Of a DNA stretch of 64,000 nt, positions 47,042 through 55,877 are shown piece by piece. Source of the stretch: an uncultured Clostridia bacterium (GTDB taxonomy: Bacteria; Bacillota; Clostridia; TANB77; CAG-508); assembly GCA_934178475.1 (NCBI GenBank), contig CAKPQH010000002.1, forward strand, positions 62,001 to 126,000, written 5' to 3'. The position numbers and the translations under genes are program-made. Each line of letters opens with the position of its first letter. Within the stretch, counting starts at the first letter, position 1. The notes beneath the pieces are model-generated. The model was not told the origin of the DNA and did not search any database. It was given only the letters and a program-made list of their open reading frames with translations.

Positions 47042-47938
47042 ATGCAAAATAAAATAACAAAATTTTTAGCATGCGAAGGAAGAGTTTATGTAATAATTTC
47101 TGATACAACAGCTTTGGTAGATAAAACAAGAGATATCCATGATTTAACACCTACTACTACAGCTGCAGTTGGAAGAATAGTAACAGCAATGTCTATGATT
47201 GCACATACAGATTTGAAAGATGAAAAAGATAGTATAACAGCACAATTTAAAGGAGATGGACCAATAGAGGGAGTAACAGCTATTACTATGCTTAATAATA
47301 GCAAACAAGCGAGAGTAAAAGTATATATAAAAAATCCACATGTAGACCTTCCATTAAATAAAGAAGGAAAGATTGATGTTGGTGGAGCAATGGGACACTC
47401 TGGCTTTTTAAATATTATAAAACAAAATGAAGAAACATTAGCAAGATATAGTGGAATGGTACCATTTGTATCAGGAGAGATAGCAGAAGATTTTACAAAT
47501 TTTTTCGCATATTCTAAACAGAGACCAACAGCTATAGGATTAGGCGTTTTAGTAGACAAAAATGGTGTAAGAAAAGCAGGTGGGTATATGATAAATCCTA
47601 TGCCTGATGCAACAGAGGAAGATATTACAAAAATAGAAGAAGCATTAAAAAATGCAGGAACTATTAGTAGTATGCTTGATAATAATATGTCATTATTAGA
47701 TATTGCAAAGAAGATTACAGGTGATGAAAAAGTAAGTATACTAGAGGAAAATTTAGATGTAGTATATGAATGCGATTGTAGCAGAGAAAGAACAGAGAAT
47801 GGATTTATTTCATTAGGAAAAGAGGAATTAAAGAAGATAATAGAAGAAGATGGAAAAGCAGAAGTAGAATGTCATTTTTGCCATAAAAAATATAATTTTA
47901 ATAAAGAAGAATTAGAAGAAATACTGAAAGGAATGTAA
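47042..47938 (+). CDS. hslO: Redox-regulated chaperone Hsp33
   Basis: Hsp33 is a cytoplasmic holdase switched on by oxidation. The 298-residue protein has the N-terminal substrate-binding domain (ARVKVYIKNPHVDLPLN, GGYMINPMPDA) and the C-terminal zinc centre with CDCS near residue 242 and CHFC near 280, the CxC...CxxC arrangement that forms disulphides under stress. Length and motifs are standard. gtrA follows six bases after the stop codon, though the two have no known functional link. Confidence 0.95.
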   Translation: MQNKITKFLACEGRVYVIISDTTALVDKTRDIHDLTPTTTAAVGRIVTAMSMIAHTDLKDEKDSITAQFKGDGPIEGVTAITMLNNSKQARVKVYIKNPHVDLPLNKEGKIDVGGAMGHSGFLNIIKQNEETLARYSGMVPFVSGEIAEDFTNFFAYSKQRPTAIGLGVLVDKNGVRKAGGYMINPMPDATEEDITKIEEALKNAGTISSMLDNNMSLLDIAKKITGDEKVSILEENLDVVYECDCSRERTENGFISLGKEELKKIIEEDGKAEVECHFCHKKYNFNKEELEEILKGM

Positions 47939-47944
47939 TTAAAT

Positions 47945-48427
47945 ATGATAATTGATAAAATTGAAGAATTTTGTTTGAAGATACTAGAAAAAATTCATTT
48001 AAAAGGGTTAGCTGATTGGTATAGAAAATATAGAGAAGCAATGAGATATTTAATATTTGGTGCATTATCTACTGTGGCTAACATATTAACTTATACATTA
48101 TTTGCAAAAGTTATTTTAAAAGGAATTTCCAATGAAACATTAATAATAAATATAAGTGAAATAGTCTCATTTATAGTTGCTGTATTATTTGCATATGTAA
48201 CTAATAAATTATATGTATTTGACAGTAAAACTGATAGTAAGAAACAATTTCTTAAAGAAATTTTATCATTTTTCGGTTGTAGAATATTTACAGAAATAAT
48301 AAGTATATTAATGATGAATTCAGCAGTATGGTTTAATATAAATGATGTTTTAATGAAAGTTATTTCAAATGTAATTGTAATTATATTAAATTATGTGTTT
48401 AGCAAAATATGGATATTTAAAAAATAA
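47945..48427 (+). CDS. GtrA-family membrane protein
   Basis: This 160-residue protein has four hydrophobic helices and the GtrA hallmark YLIFGALSTVANILTYTLF, then VSFIVAVLFAYVTNKLYVF. GtrA proteins are thought to flip polyprenyl-phosphate-linked sugars across the membrane for decoration of surface polymers or lipids. A possible donor synthase is the GtrB-like enzyme encoded at 35955. It lies directly after hslO and before an acyltransferase that may also modify surface glycans. Confidence 0.9.
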   Translation: MIIDKIEEFCLKILEKIHLKGLADWYRKYREAMRYLIFGALSTVANILTYTLFAKVILKGISNETLIINISEIVSFIVAVLFAYVTNKLYVFDSKTDSKKQFLKEILSFFGCRIFTEIISILMMNSAVWFNINDVLMKVISNVIVIILNYVFSKIWIFKK

Positions 48428-48444
48428 ATAAGGAGTATTTATAG

Positions 48445-49506
48445 GTGGTAAATATAGAAAGTAACAAGTTGTCGAGCAAAAAAAAGAAAATATTGTATTT
48501 GGATATTATAAGAATATTTGCATGTTTTTTTGTGATTATTAATCATACAAATAGCAAAATATTTTTAGGAGTAGGAGAGAGTAAAACATGGTGGCTATCA
48601 TTAACATATTTCTTTATATCCAAATCTGCTGTTCCATTATTTTTTATGATATCTGGAATAACTTTACTAACCAAAGAAGATAGTTATAAAAAATCATTTA
48701 AAAGACTTTTTAGAGTTTTAATAGATTTAATAGTGTTTTCTATGTTGTATTATTTAAATTTATGTTATAAAGAAGAAACATTTTCGCTAGGTGGATTTTT
48801 CTTTAGAATATACAATGACGAAATTACAGGATCCTATTGGTATTTATATCTATATTTAGCTATATTAATAATGATGCCATTATTACAAAAATTTATAAAG
48901 AGTTTAAATAAGAAAGATATTTTATATTACTTGTTTTTTACATTTCTTGTTTGTGGAAGTGTTCCGATTTTAAATCATTATTTTCCTAAAACTGAATATA
49001 ATAAAAATTTTAGTCTAATGATTTTTAATGGATATATAGGGTACATGTTTTTGGGATATTATATTGAAAAATATATAAAAATAAACAAGAAAATTTTTAT
49101 AAGCTCTATATTTATATATATTATATCAATATTTGTAAATGTTGTAGCTACATATTTTGAAAAAATAAAATATGGAGAAAGTTACTTGTTTTTTGATAAT
49201 AGGATTTTAATTAATATTGCAATACCAAGCGTATGTTTCTTTATTATTTGTAAATATATTTTTGAAAATAAAATAAAATTCAAAGAAAATACAAAAAAGA
49301 TTATTTTAGAAATAGGTACTTGTACATTTGGAATATATTTATTATCTGATTTATTAATTTGTTCTTTAACTAAAATCGAAGATATGTTATTCAATAAAAT
49401 GTATTGCATGCTTGCAGTATTAATATATGAAGTAGTTGTTTTTATGACTGGACTATTTATAACTTTTTTATTAAGGAAAATACCTTTTATTAAAAAATAT
49501 ATTTAA
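48445..49506 (+). CDS. Acyltransferase 3 family membrane protein
   Basis: The 353-residue protein has about ten membrane helices and the acyltransferase 3 pattern: LYLDIIRIFACFFVIINHT, with the conserved Arg and His, then AVPLFFMISGITLL and GSYWYLYLYLAILIMMPLL. Such proteins O-acetylate or succinylate peptidoglycan, teichoic acids or exopolysaccharides. The start is a GTG nine bases after AAGGAG. It is 17 bases after gtrA, and both genes point to modification of the surface polymer made by the 30-43 kb cluster; that link is inferred. Confidence 0.88.
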   Translation: MVNIESNKLSSKKKKILYLDIIRIFACFFVIINHTNSKIFLGVGESKTWWLSLTYFFISKSAVPLFFMISGITLLTKEDSYKKSFKRLFRVLIDLIVFSMLYYLNLCYKEETFSLGGFFFRIYNDEITGSYWYLYLYLAILIMMPLLQKFIKSLNKKDILYYLFFTFLVCGSVPILNHYFPKTEYNKNFSLMIFNGYIGYMFLGYYIEKYIKINKKIFISSIFIYIISIFVNVVATYFEKIKYGESYLFFDNRILINIAIPSVCFFIICKYIFENKIKFKENTKKIILEIGTCTFGIYLLSDLLICSLTKIEDMLFNKMYCMLAVLIYEVVVFMTGLFITFLLRKIPFIKKYI

Positions 49507-49519
49507 TAATTGTTTTTTA

Positions 49520-49548
49520 TTGCTAATTAAATATTTTTATGATAATAT
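49520..49548 (+). promoter_or_regulatory. Promoter of the P-type ATPase gene
   Basis: TTGCTA (49520-49525), 17-base spacer, TAATAT (49543-49548). The -35 match is moderate. Confidence 0.5.
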
Positions 49549-49607
49549 GTAGCGCAAGTAGAAATAAAAAAGTAGGGATATTAATTAAAAGATAGGAGTG
49601 TTAAATT

Positions 49608-52250
49608 TTGAAAGAATATTTAGAAAGTTGGGAAGAAGTATTAAAAGAAGTTGAATCCACACAAAATGGAATAACAACTAATGAGGCAGAAAAAAGATTA
49701 GAACAAAATGGAAAGAATAAATTGAAAGAACCTAAAAAAGATGGGATTTTTAAAAAGTTTATTAAATCATTATTAGATCCAATGATTATAATGCTTTTAG
49801 CAGCTGCAACAATTTCTGCAGTAACATCTGTTATTAAGGGTGAAAATTTTACAGATGTATTTATAATCTTATTTGTTGTAATTGTAAATACAATACTTGG
49901 AATGGTACAAGAGAGTAAAGCTGAACATGCAATAGATTCACTTATGGAAATGACAAAATCAACATCAAAAGTAATAAGAGATGGTGTTGTTAAAAATATA
50001 AAAAGTGAAGATTTAGTTGTAGGAGACGTTATTGTATTAGAAGCAGGAGATGCAATACCAGCTGATTGTAGAATATTAGAATCATATAGTATGAAAGTCG
50101 AAGAGGCAACAATAACAGGAGAATCTGTACCAGTAAGTAAAATAATGGATATATTAACTTTAAAAGAAAATTCATTAGATATTTCATTAGGTGATAGAAC
50201 AAACATGCTTTATAGTGGAAGTACAGTTGTATATGGTAGAGGAAAAGCTGTAGTTGTTAAAACAGGTATGGATACAGAAATCGGAAAGATTGCTGATGCA
50301 TTAGAGAATACTGAAGATGAGCAAACACCTCTTCAAAAGAAAATGGCTGAACTTTCAAAAATGCTTACTAAATTAGTAATAGGAATAAGTGTTTTCGTAT
50401 TTTTATTTGGAATTATAAAAAGTGGAAATTTATCTGGTGAAAATATTTTAGATACATTTTTAGTTGCAGTTGCATTGGCAGTTGCAGCAATACCAGAAGG
50501 ATTACCAGCAGTAGTTACAATAGTATTATCAATAGGTGTAACTTCAATGGCGAAAAGACAAGCTCTTATTAGAAAATTGAGTGCAGTTGAAACTTTAGGA
50601 TGTACACAGATAATTTGTTCAGATAAAACAGGAACATTAACACAAAATAAAATGACTGTAACAGAAACTGAAACGACAGATGAGAAGCTTCTTGCTGAAG
50701 CAATGGCACTTTGTTCAGATGCTGAAATTAAAGAAGGAGATATAGAATCCATAGGAGAACCTACAGAATGTGCCTTAGTTAATTTCGCTAATAAAATAGG
50801 TTTACCTAAATATAATTTAGAAAAAGAATCTCCAAGAATTGGAGAAGCACCATTTGATTCAAATAGAAAAATGATGTCGACTGTTCATAATAAAAATGGT
50901 AAGATTATTCAATATACAAAAGGTGCCTGTGAAATATTATTAGATAGATGTACAGGTTATTTAGAAAATGGGCAAGTTGTTCCAATTACAGATGATATAA
51001 AGAAAAAAGTTAAAGAAAAAAATAAAGAATTTGCAGATAAAGCGTTAAGAGTTTTAGGAGCTGCATATAAAGAATATGAAAAAGAACCAGAAAGTTATGA
51101 TGCAGATAAGATTGAAAATAATCTTATATTTATTGGTTTTGTTGGTATGATTGATCCATGCAGACCAGAGGTATATAAAGCTATTAAAGAATGTAGAAGT
51201 GCAGGAATTAGACCTGTTATGATAACAGGAGACCATATAGATACAGCAACAGCTATTGCAAAAGATTTGAAAATAATAAAAAATTCTGATGAAGCTACAA
51301 CAGGAAGTAAAGTAGAAGAATTAAATGACGAAGAATTAATTGAACTTGTAAAGAAATGTTCTGTATTTGCAAGAGTACAACCTGAACATAAAACAAGAAT
51401 AGTAAAAGCTTTTAAAGCACAAGAATATGTTGTTGCAATGACTGGAGATGGAGTAAATGATGCTCCTTCTATAAAATCGGCAGACATTGGAATAAGTATG
51501 GGTATCACAGGTACTGATGTTACAAAAGGTGCATCAGACATGGTATTGGCAGATGACAATTTTGCAACAATCGTAAATGCTGTAGAAGAAGGAAGAAAAA
51601 TTTATGATAATATAAGAAAAGTATTACAATTCCAATTATCTACTAATATGGCAGAAGTAATATATGTATTTATAGCTTCTGTACTAGGAGTTACAATAGT
51701 AAGTCCGGCTCAATTGTTATGGATTAACTTAGTAACAGATAGTACACCAGGACTAGCTTTAGGAATGGAAAAAGCAGAAGGAAACTTAATGAAAAGAAAA
51801 CCGCGTTCATCAAAAGATAGTATATTCTCTGGAGGAGCAGGAATAGATATGGTTATACAGGGAATAATAATGGCTATTATAGTTATTATATCTTTCTTCT
51901 TAGGACAACATATGGAACTTGGACATTTCGGAATATTTGAATCAATTGATGGTATGACAATGGCATTCTTAACGGCTAACTTTATAGAAATGTTCCATGC
52001 AATTTGTATGAGATCTCAGAGAGGATCAATATTTACAATGAAGACTTTTAACTGGTGGATATTAGGGGCATTTATACTTACAACTTTGTTAACAATAGTT
52101 GTAATGTATGTACCATTTTTAGCAAAACTATTTGGATTTTCTTCAATAAGCTTTGTTGAGTTTATAACAGCATTTGGATTAGCTTTTTCAATTGTGCCAA
52201 TTACAGAAATAATGAAGTTAATTCAAAGAAAATTTTCAAAAGAGAAATAA
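49608..52250 (+). CDS. Calcium-transporting P-type ATPase
   Basis: The 880-residue P2-type ATPase has an N-terminal cation-ATPase domain, the actuator loop with TITGESVPV, and helix 4 with IPEGLPAVVTIVL. The phosphorylation site is DKTGTLT (Asp339), the nucleotide site is KGACEILLDRC and the hinge is TGDGVNDAPSIKSADIGISMG. The PEGLP motif and length fit bacterial calcium exporters of the SERCA/PMCA group. The start is TTG 49608, nine bases after GGAG; no better ATG is near the family N-terminus. It is monocistronic with promoter and terminator. Confidence 0.95.
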   Translation: MKEYLESWEEVLKEVESTQNGITTNEAEKRLEQNGKNKLKEPKKDGIFKKFIKSLLDPMIIMLLAAATISAVTSVIKGENFTDVFIILFVVIVNTILGMVQESKAEHAIDSLMEMTKSTSKVIRDGVVKNIKSEDLVVGDVIVLEAGDAIPADCRILESYSMKVEEATITGESVPVSKIMDILTLKENSLDISLGDRTNMLYSGSTVVYGRGKAVVVKTGMDTEIGKIADALENTEDEQTPLQKKMAELSKMLTKLVIGISVFVFLFGIIKSGNLSGENILDTFLVAVALAVAAIPEGLPAVVTIVLSIGVTSMAKRQALIRKLSAVETLGCTQIICSDKTGTLTQNKMTVTETETTDEKLLAEAMALCSDAEIKEGDIESIGEPTECALVNFANKIGLPKYNLEKESPRIGEAPFDSNRKMMSTVHNKNGKIIQYTKGACEILLDRCTGYLENGQVVPITDDIKKKVKEKNKEFADKALRVLGAAYKEYEKEPESYDADKIENNLIFIGFVGMIDPCRPEVYKAIKECRSAGIRPVMITGDHIDTATAIAKDLKIIKNSDEATTGSKVEELNDEELIELVKKCSVFARVQPEHKTRIVKAFKAQEYVVAMTGDGVNDAPSIKSADIGISMGITGTDVTKGASDMVLADDNFATIVNAVEEGRKIYDNIRKVLQFQLSTNMAEVIYVFIASVLGVTIVSPAQLLWINLVTDSTPGLALGMEKAEGNLMKRKPRSSKDSIFSGGAGIDMVIQGIIMAIIVIISFFLGQHMELGHFGIFESIDGMTMAFLTANFIEMFHAICMRSQRGSIFTMKTFNWWILGAFILTTLLTIVVMYVPFLAKLFGFSSISFVEFITAFGLAFSIVPITEIMKLIQRKFSKEK

Positions 52251-52268
52251 TATAATAATTTTTATAAT

Positions 52269-52309
52269 TAAGGGTGGATAACTTTAAAAGTTTTCCACCT
52301 TATTTTTTA
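52269..52309 (+). terminator. Rho-independent terminator
   Basis: AAGGGTGGATAAC pairs with GTTTTCCACCTT (one mismatch) and is followed by TTTTTT. Confidence 0.85.
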
Positions 52310-52339
52310 TTAACTTATGTAAATAAACAACGCAAATCA

Positions 52340-52368
52340 TTGAAATTTAAGTAAATAAATGATATAAT
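52340..52368 (+). promoter_or_regulatory. Promoter before adk
   Basis: TTGAAA (52340-52345), 17-base spacer, TATAAT (52363-52368), 38 bases before the start codon. Confidence 0.75.
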
Positions 52369-52406
52369 ATAAAAGCAACAAAATTTTTTTGAAGGGAGTG
52401 TCCTTT

Positions 52407-53015
52407 ATGACAACAATTGTTGTTTTTGGACCTCCGGGTGCAGGCAAAGGTACCCGGATAGCGAAAGCTAAAGAAGATATCGCATTCGAAAAGGTGGTAT
52501 CAATATCAACAGGCAACATCTTAAGAAAAAACAAGATTGATGTATCAAACGGAAAATTGATTCCTGATGCAGTTATAATTCAATTTCTGCAAAATGAACT
52601 CAAAAAGATTGATGCTGACATTGTTATTTTGGACGGTGTGCCAAGAACTGTAGAGCAGGCAAAGATGATGAAAGAGAAAGGAATTAAAATAGATAGAGTT
52701 ATTTATTTACCTTTATCTGAAGAAGAAGCTATGAGACGCGCAAAGAACAGATTGGTATGTTCAAATGCAAATTGTCAAGAAGGTTTCACAAAAGATTCCT
52801 TTAAACATCCTAAGGTTGAAGGAATTTGTGATAAGTGCGGATCTAAACTTACGGTTCGGTCTGATGACAATGAAGAAACTGTAAGGAAGAGATTACGAAT
52901 TTATCATGATTCAACTGAGCCAGTGCTTGAATGGTTCAGGTCTAAAAAGATAGAAATAAGAACAATCGAAGGAAATGATTCACAAGATGATTTCTTATTT
53001 GCACTTTTAGACTAA
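52407..53015 (+). CDS. adk: Adenylate kinase-like protein of foreign composition
   Basis: Adenylate kinase converts ATP and AMP to two ADP. The 202-residue protein has the P-loop GPPGAGKGTR (family usually GKGTQ), LDGVPRTVEQA for the usual GFPRT, a four-cysteine zinc lid (CSNANC and CDKC) and VRSDDNEETVRKRL. Codons such as GGC, ACC, GCG, CGC and two CGG (52455 and 52857) are unlike those in all neighbours, and the gene is away from the ribosomal operon where adk normally sits. I infer horizontal acquisition or a second isoform. ATG 52407 is preferred, seven bases after AAGGGAG; a TTG at 52389 precedes that site. A strong terminator follows. Confidence 0.85.
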   Translation: MTTIVVFGPPGAGKGTRIAKAKEDIAFEKVVSISTGNILRKNKIDVSNGKLIPDAVIIQFLQNELKKIDADIVILDGVPRTVEQAKMMKEKGIKIDRVIYLPLSEEEAMRRAKNRLVCSNANCQEGFTKDSFKHPKVEGICDKCGSKLTVRSDDNEETVRKRLRIYHDSTEPVLEWFRSKKIEIRTIEGNDSQDDFLFALLD

Positions 53016-53016
53016 A

Positions 53017-53052
53017 TTTCAAAGAGCAGGATATCAATCCTGCTCTTTGAAA
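53017..53052. terminator. Strong bidirectional terminator
   Basis: TTTCAAAGAGCAGGAT pairs perfectly over 16 bases with ATCCTGCTCTTTGAAA around a four-base loop, between two converging genes. Confidence 0.9.
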
Positions 53053-53071
53053 AGTTTTAGATGACTTTTAA

Positions 53072-53374
53072 TTATCGATTTACATAGAAATCGTCTTGGT
53101 AAAGTGTAACATGTCCATGTTCTCTGAGCTTTTCTTTGAAAAATTGAACAAAGTACTTTAAGCTCATTGGAGCTGCTGCGGGAAATGTAGCTGCTAAATT
53201 ACCGAACACCCACTCGACTGCAAAGATGAAATTATAACCATCTTGAAATATAACTTTGTGATTAAGAGCTTCTTTCAAAAGAATCATTAATTTTTCATCT
53301 GATGCAGGATTATTGTCGATAAACAACGAATTTCCCTCTCTGTTTTCTACACGTACTGTTTTTGCGTAAGTCAT
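53072..53374 (-). CDS. Unknown 100-residue protein in the foreign block
   Basis: I do not recognise this protein. It is a compact, probably cytoplasmic domain (VRVENREGNSLFIDNNPASDEKLMILL and later VEWVFGNLAATFPAAAPMSLKYFVQFF) with no metal or catalytic motif. Codon use resembles adk, not the neighbouring genes, so the two probably arrived together. The gene faces adk and shares its terminator. The AAGGAGG site is 32 bases from the ATG, too far for normal initiation, but a hairpin between them reduces the effective distance to eight bases. Confidence 0.65.
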   Translation of the reverse strand: MTYAKTVRVENREGNSLFIDNNPASDEKLMILLKEALNHKVIFQDGYNFIFAVEWVFGNLAATFPAAAPMSLKYFVQFFKEKLREHGHVTLYQDDFYVNR

Positions 53375-53382
53375 TCTTTTTT

Positions 53383-53413
53383 TACTCTAGGTCCTAATCT
53401 AGAGTACCTCCTT
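53383..53413 (-). promoter_or_regulatory. Hairpin between ribosome binding site and start codon
   Basis: On the minus strand AAGGAGG (53413-53407) is followed at once by TACTCTAG, an eight-base loop and CTAGAGTA (53406-53383), then eight bases to the ATG. Folding the 24-base hairpin brings the site to the optimal spacing. Confidence 0.6.
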
Positions 53414-53621
53414 AAAATAAATATAGTGATACTTATTAAATGCAAACCGTAAAAATTACGATGTTTGTTTTGAAAAAAACTGCATATTAGCAAGTACCTA
53501 ATAAAATTATACCATAATTTACATAAAAAATCAAAAATGAGCATGAATGCAATTGTAAAAGAGAATTAATTGTGATAAAATATTTTTTGGAAAAAATATT
53601 AAAGGAATTGGTTTTCTGAAT

Positions 53622-54260
53622 ATGAAAAGGATAAATGAAAAGTTAAAAAAATATATTGAAGAAAATATTTTAAAAGAATATGACATGAATGATAAGGGAC
53701 ATGATATTGAACATATAAAATTTGTGCTAAATAGGGCAGAAGAATTAAGTGAAAATTATGAGTTGAATCATGATATGTTGTATACAATAGTTTGTTTTCA
53801 TGATATAGCGTGTCATATAGATAGAGAAAATCATGAAATACTTTCAGCAAAAAGATTATATGAAGATAAAAAAATAAGAGAATTTTTTACATTGGAAGAA
53901 ATAGAAATAATGAAAGAAGCAATTGAAGATCATAGAGCATCATTAGAGTATGTTCCTAGAAATATATATGGAAAAATTTTATCTTCTGCTGATAGAAAAA
54001 TAGATGTAGAAACATATTTAAAGTCTTCAATAGGATTTGATATAAAAGAAAATAACAAATTAACTGAGCAAGAACTAATTGAAAGATCATATAACTTTGC
54101 AATAAAAAAGTTTGGAAAAAACGGATATGCTGTAAAAAAGATGTATGTTAAAGATAAAAAATATGAAAACTTTTTAAAAGAAATACAATATTTAATAGAC
54201 AATAAAAAAGAATTTGAAAAAAGAGCTAAAGAAAATATGAAAAAAAATAATTTAAAATAA
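53622..54260 (+). CDS. HD-domain phosphohydrolase
   Basis: The 212-residue protein has an HD domain: GHDIEHIKFVL supplies the first histidine, CFHDIACH the His-Asp pair and SSADRKID the last aspartate of the metal site. HD proteins hydrolyse phosphate esters, often nucleotides or (p)ppGpp-like molecules. It starts a run of closely spaced genes (HD, TIM barrel, Nudix, MazG, folC, pnuC-like) with several nucleotide-handling members, so a housekeeping or salvage role is plausible. The tail is lysine-rich. About 200 bases upstream hold no gene. Confidence 0.85.
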   Translation: MKRINEKLKKYIEENILKEYDMNDKGHDIEHIKFVLNRAEELSENYELNHDMLYTIVCFHDIACHIDRENHEILSAKRLYEDKKIREFFTLEEIEIMKEAIEDHRASLEYVPRNIYGKILSSADRKIDVETYLKSSIGFDIKENNKLTEQELIERSYNFAIKKFGKNGYAVKKMYVKDKKYENFLKEIQYLIDNKKEFEKRAKENMKKNNLK

Positions 54261-54278
54261 AGAAAGAAGGAAAAGACT

Positions 54279-55118
54279 ATGATAATATATCCAAAAGTTT
54301 GTGAGAAATTACAAGGGCTAGAATCTCTCAGACAAGAAATCGAAAAAGATAATGGGATTGAATTACAATTCTTTCATAATAACAGAACATGGGGAAATTT
54401 TAGTATAACAAATGTGGTGGAAAGATTGATGGAAGAAGTTCCAACAATAAAAGAAATTACGATTCATCCACCACTAGATATATTTGATTTGGAACTTTTA
54501 ATTTCAAAAGATGTAAATATTGTAAAAAATGAGCTTAAAGAATGTATGATGTTATCTAATAAATATAATATAAAGATTAATATGCTATATCATGTTGTAT
54601 GGAATTATGAAATGATAAAAGAAGCTATATTAAATAGAATAAAAGAATTAGTAGATATTTTAGATGGTACAAATGTAAAAATTTTAATTGAGAACATACA
54701 TGTAAGTATTTCTGAAAATATTAATAGATGCACAGTACTTAGAATTTGTCAAGAAATAAATAATGAACATTTAAAAATGTGTTTAGATACATGTCATTTG
54801 CATTGTTTATCGAATATGTTACATAAGGACTTTGATTCTTTCTTGGAAAACTATATTGATAAGACAATTGCAAATAAATATATATATCAGATACATTTTT
54901 CTGCTACAAAAAACAATGATGGATACATAGAGAAGAAAACACATGGAAGAAAACACGATTCTATAGAAGAACTTTTAAAAGAAGATTATAAAATACTAGA
55001 AAAATATAATTTGACTAATAAAAATATCGTAACAGAAGTTAGTGAAGAAAATTATGAATCAAGAGAAGATCAAAAATATGAAATAGAATTATTAAGAAAA
55101 GTAGAAAAGATCAAATAA
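54279..55118 (+). CDS. Xylose isomerase-like TIM-barrel protein
   Basis: The 279-residue protein resembles the xylose isomerase-like/AP endonuclease family 2 TIM barrels. Candidate metal ligands lie in TIHPPLDIFD, LIENIHVSIS (Glu), MCLDTCHLHCL (Asp and His), IHFSATKNNDG and a late TEVSEE glutamate. This spacing of Glu, Asp, His and Glu is typical of the family, whose members are sugar isomerases, epimerases or endonuclease IV. The exact reaction cannot be told. It is 18 bases downstream of the HD gene and 24 bases upstream of a Nudix gene. Confidence 0.75.
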   Translation: MIIYPKVCEKLQGLESLRQEIEKDNGIELQFFHNNRTWGNFSITNVVERLMEEVPTIKEITIHPPLDIFDLELLISKDVNIVKNELKECMMLSNKYNIKINMLYHVVWNYEMIKEAILNRIKELVDILDGTNVKILIENIHVSISENINRCTVLRICQEINNEHLKMCLDTCHLHCLSNMLHKDFDSFLENYIDKTIANKYIYQIHFSATKNNDGYIEKKTHGRKHDSIEELLKEDYKILEKYNLTNKNIVTEVSEENYESREDQKYEIELLRKVEKIK

Positions 55119-55142
55119 TAAAGAATTGGAGACATAGAGTAT

Positions 55143-55547
55143 ATGAATAAACTAAATGTAATAATTGTATACAATAAAGAAAAAAATAAAGTACTTATGT
55201 GCAATAGGGAAAAGGAGCCTTACAAAGGAAAATTAAATTTAGTTGGTGGCAAAGTAGAAAAAAATGAAATTGATTTAGAGGCAGCATATAGAGAACTCTA
55301 TGAAGAAACAGGGATATCTAAAGAAGATATAAAATTAATACATATTATGAAGTTTGAATATGAAAAACCTAATTTTAGGTTAGATGTATATGCAGGTCAA
55401 TTAAATAAAAATATAAATTTAGTAGAAGAACTTAATAAGCTATATTGGATTGATTTAAAAGAAAACTTTTTTGATGAAAATAGATTTGCTGGAGAAGGAA
55501 ATATTGGGCATATGTTAAAAATAGCAGAAAGATTTGAAATAAAATAG
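55143..55547 (+). CDS. Nudix hydrolase (MutT-like)
   Basis: This 134-residue protein carries the Nudix box GGKVEKNEIDLEAAYRELYE followed by ETGI (G x5 E x7 REUxEExGU). The short length and the VLMCNREKEPYKGKLNLVGG start fit MutT-type enzymes that remove oxidised nucleotides or hydrolyse nucleotide sugars. It lies next to a MazG-type pyrophosphohydrolase, which strengthens the idea of a nucleotide-cleaning set. A second Nudix gene is at 23223 and is clearly different in sequence. Confidence 0.9.
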   Translation: MNKLNVIIVYNKEKNKVLMCNREKEPYKGKLNLVGGKVEKNEIDLEAAYRELYEETGISKEDIKLIHIMKFEYEKPNFRLDVYAGQLNKNINLVEELNKLYWIDLKENFFDENRFAGEGNIGHMLKIAERFEIK

Positions 55548-55559
55548 GGGGAATAATAA

Positions 55560-55865
55560 ATGGATTTAAGAAAAACACAAAAAGATATAATACAAAACAA
55601 AATAAATAAAGGCTTTAATACTACAGATGTAAATAAAGAATTTTGTTTAATGTATAGTGAAGTTGGTGAAGCTTATGATGCATATAGAAAGAAGAAAGAA
55701 GATGTAGGAGAAGAATTAGCTGATGTTGCAATATTTTTATTAGGAATTGCGGAAATATTAGATGTAGATTTGGAAAAAGAAATAGAACATAAAATGAAGA
55801 AAAATGAGAAAAGAGTTTACAAAAATATAAATGGTGTTAATGTTAGGATAAAAGATGCAGAATAG
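55560..55865 (+). CDS. MazG-like nucleotide pyrophosphohydrolase
   Basis: The 101-residue all-alpha protein matches the MazG/all-alpha NTP pyrophosphatase superfamily. The metal-binding helix pair is MYSEVGEAYDAYRK and EELADVAIFLLGIAE, giving the ExxE...ExxD arrangement. It should release pyrophosphate from (modified) nucleoside triphosphates. It has a GGGGGAATAA leader and lies 12 bases after the Nudix gene and 12 bases before folC. Confidence 0.88.
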   Translation: MDLRKTQKDIIQNKINKGFNTTDVNKEFCLMYSEVGEAYDAYRKKKEDVGEELADVAIFLLGIAEILDVDLEKEIEHKMKKNEKRVYKNINGVNVRIKDAE

Positions 55866-55877
55866 GAGAACAAATTA

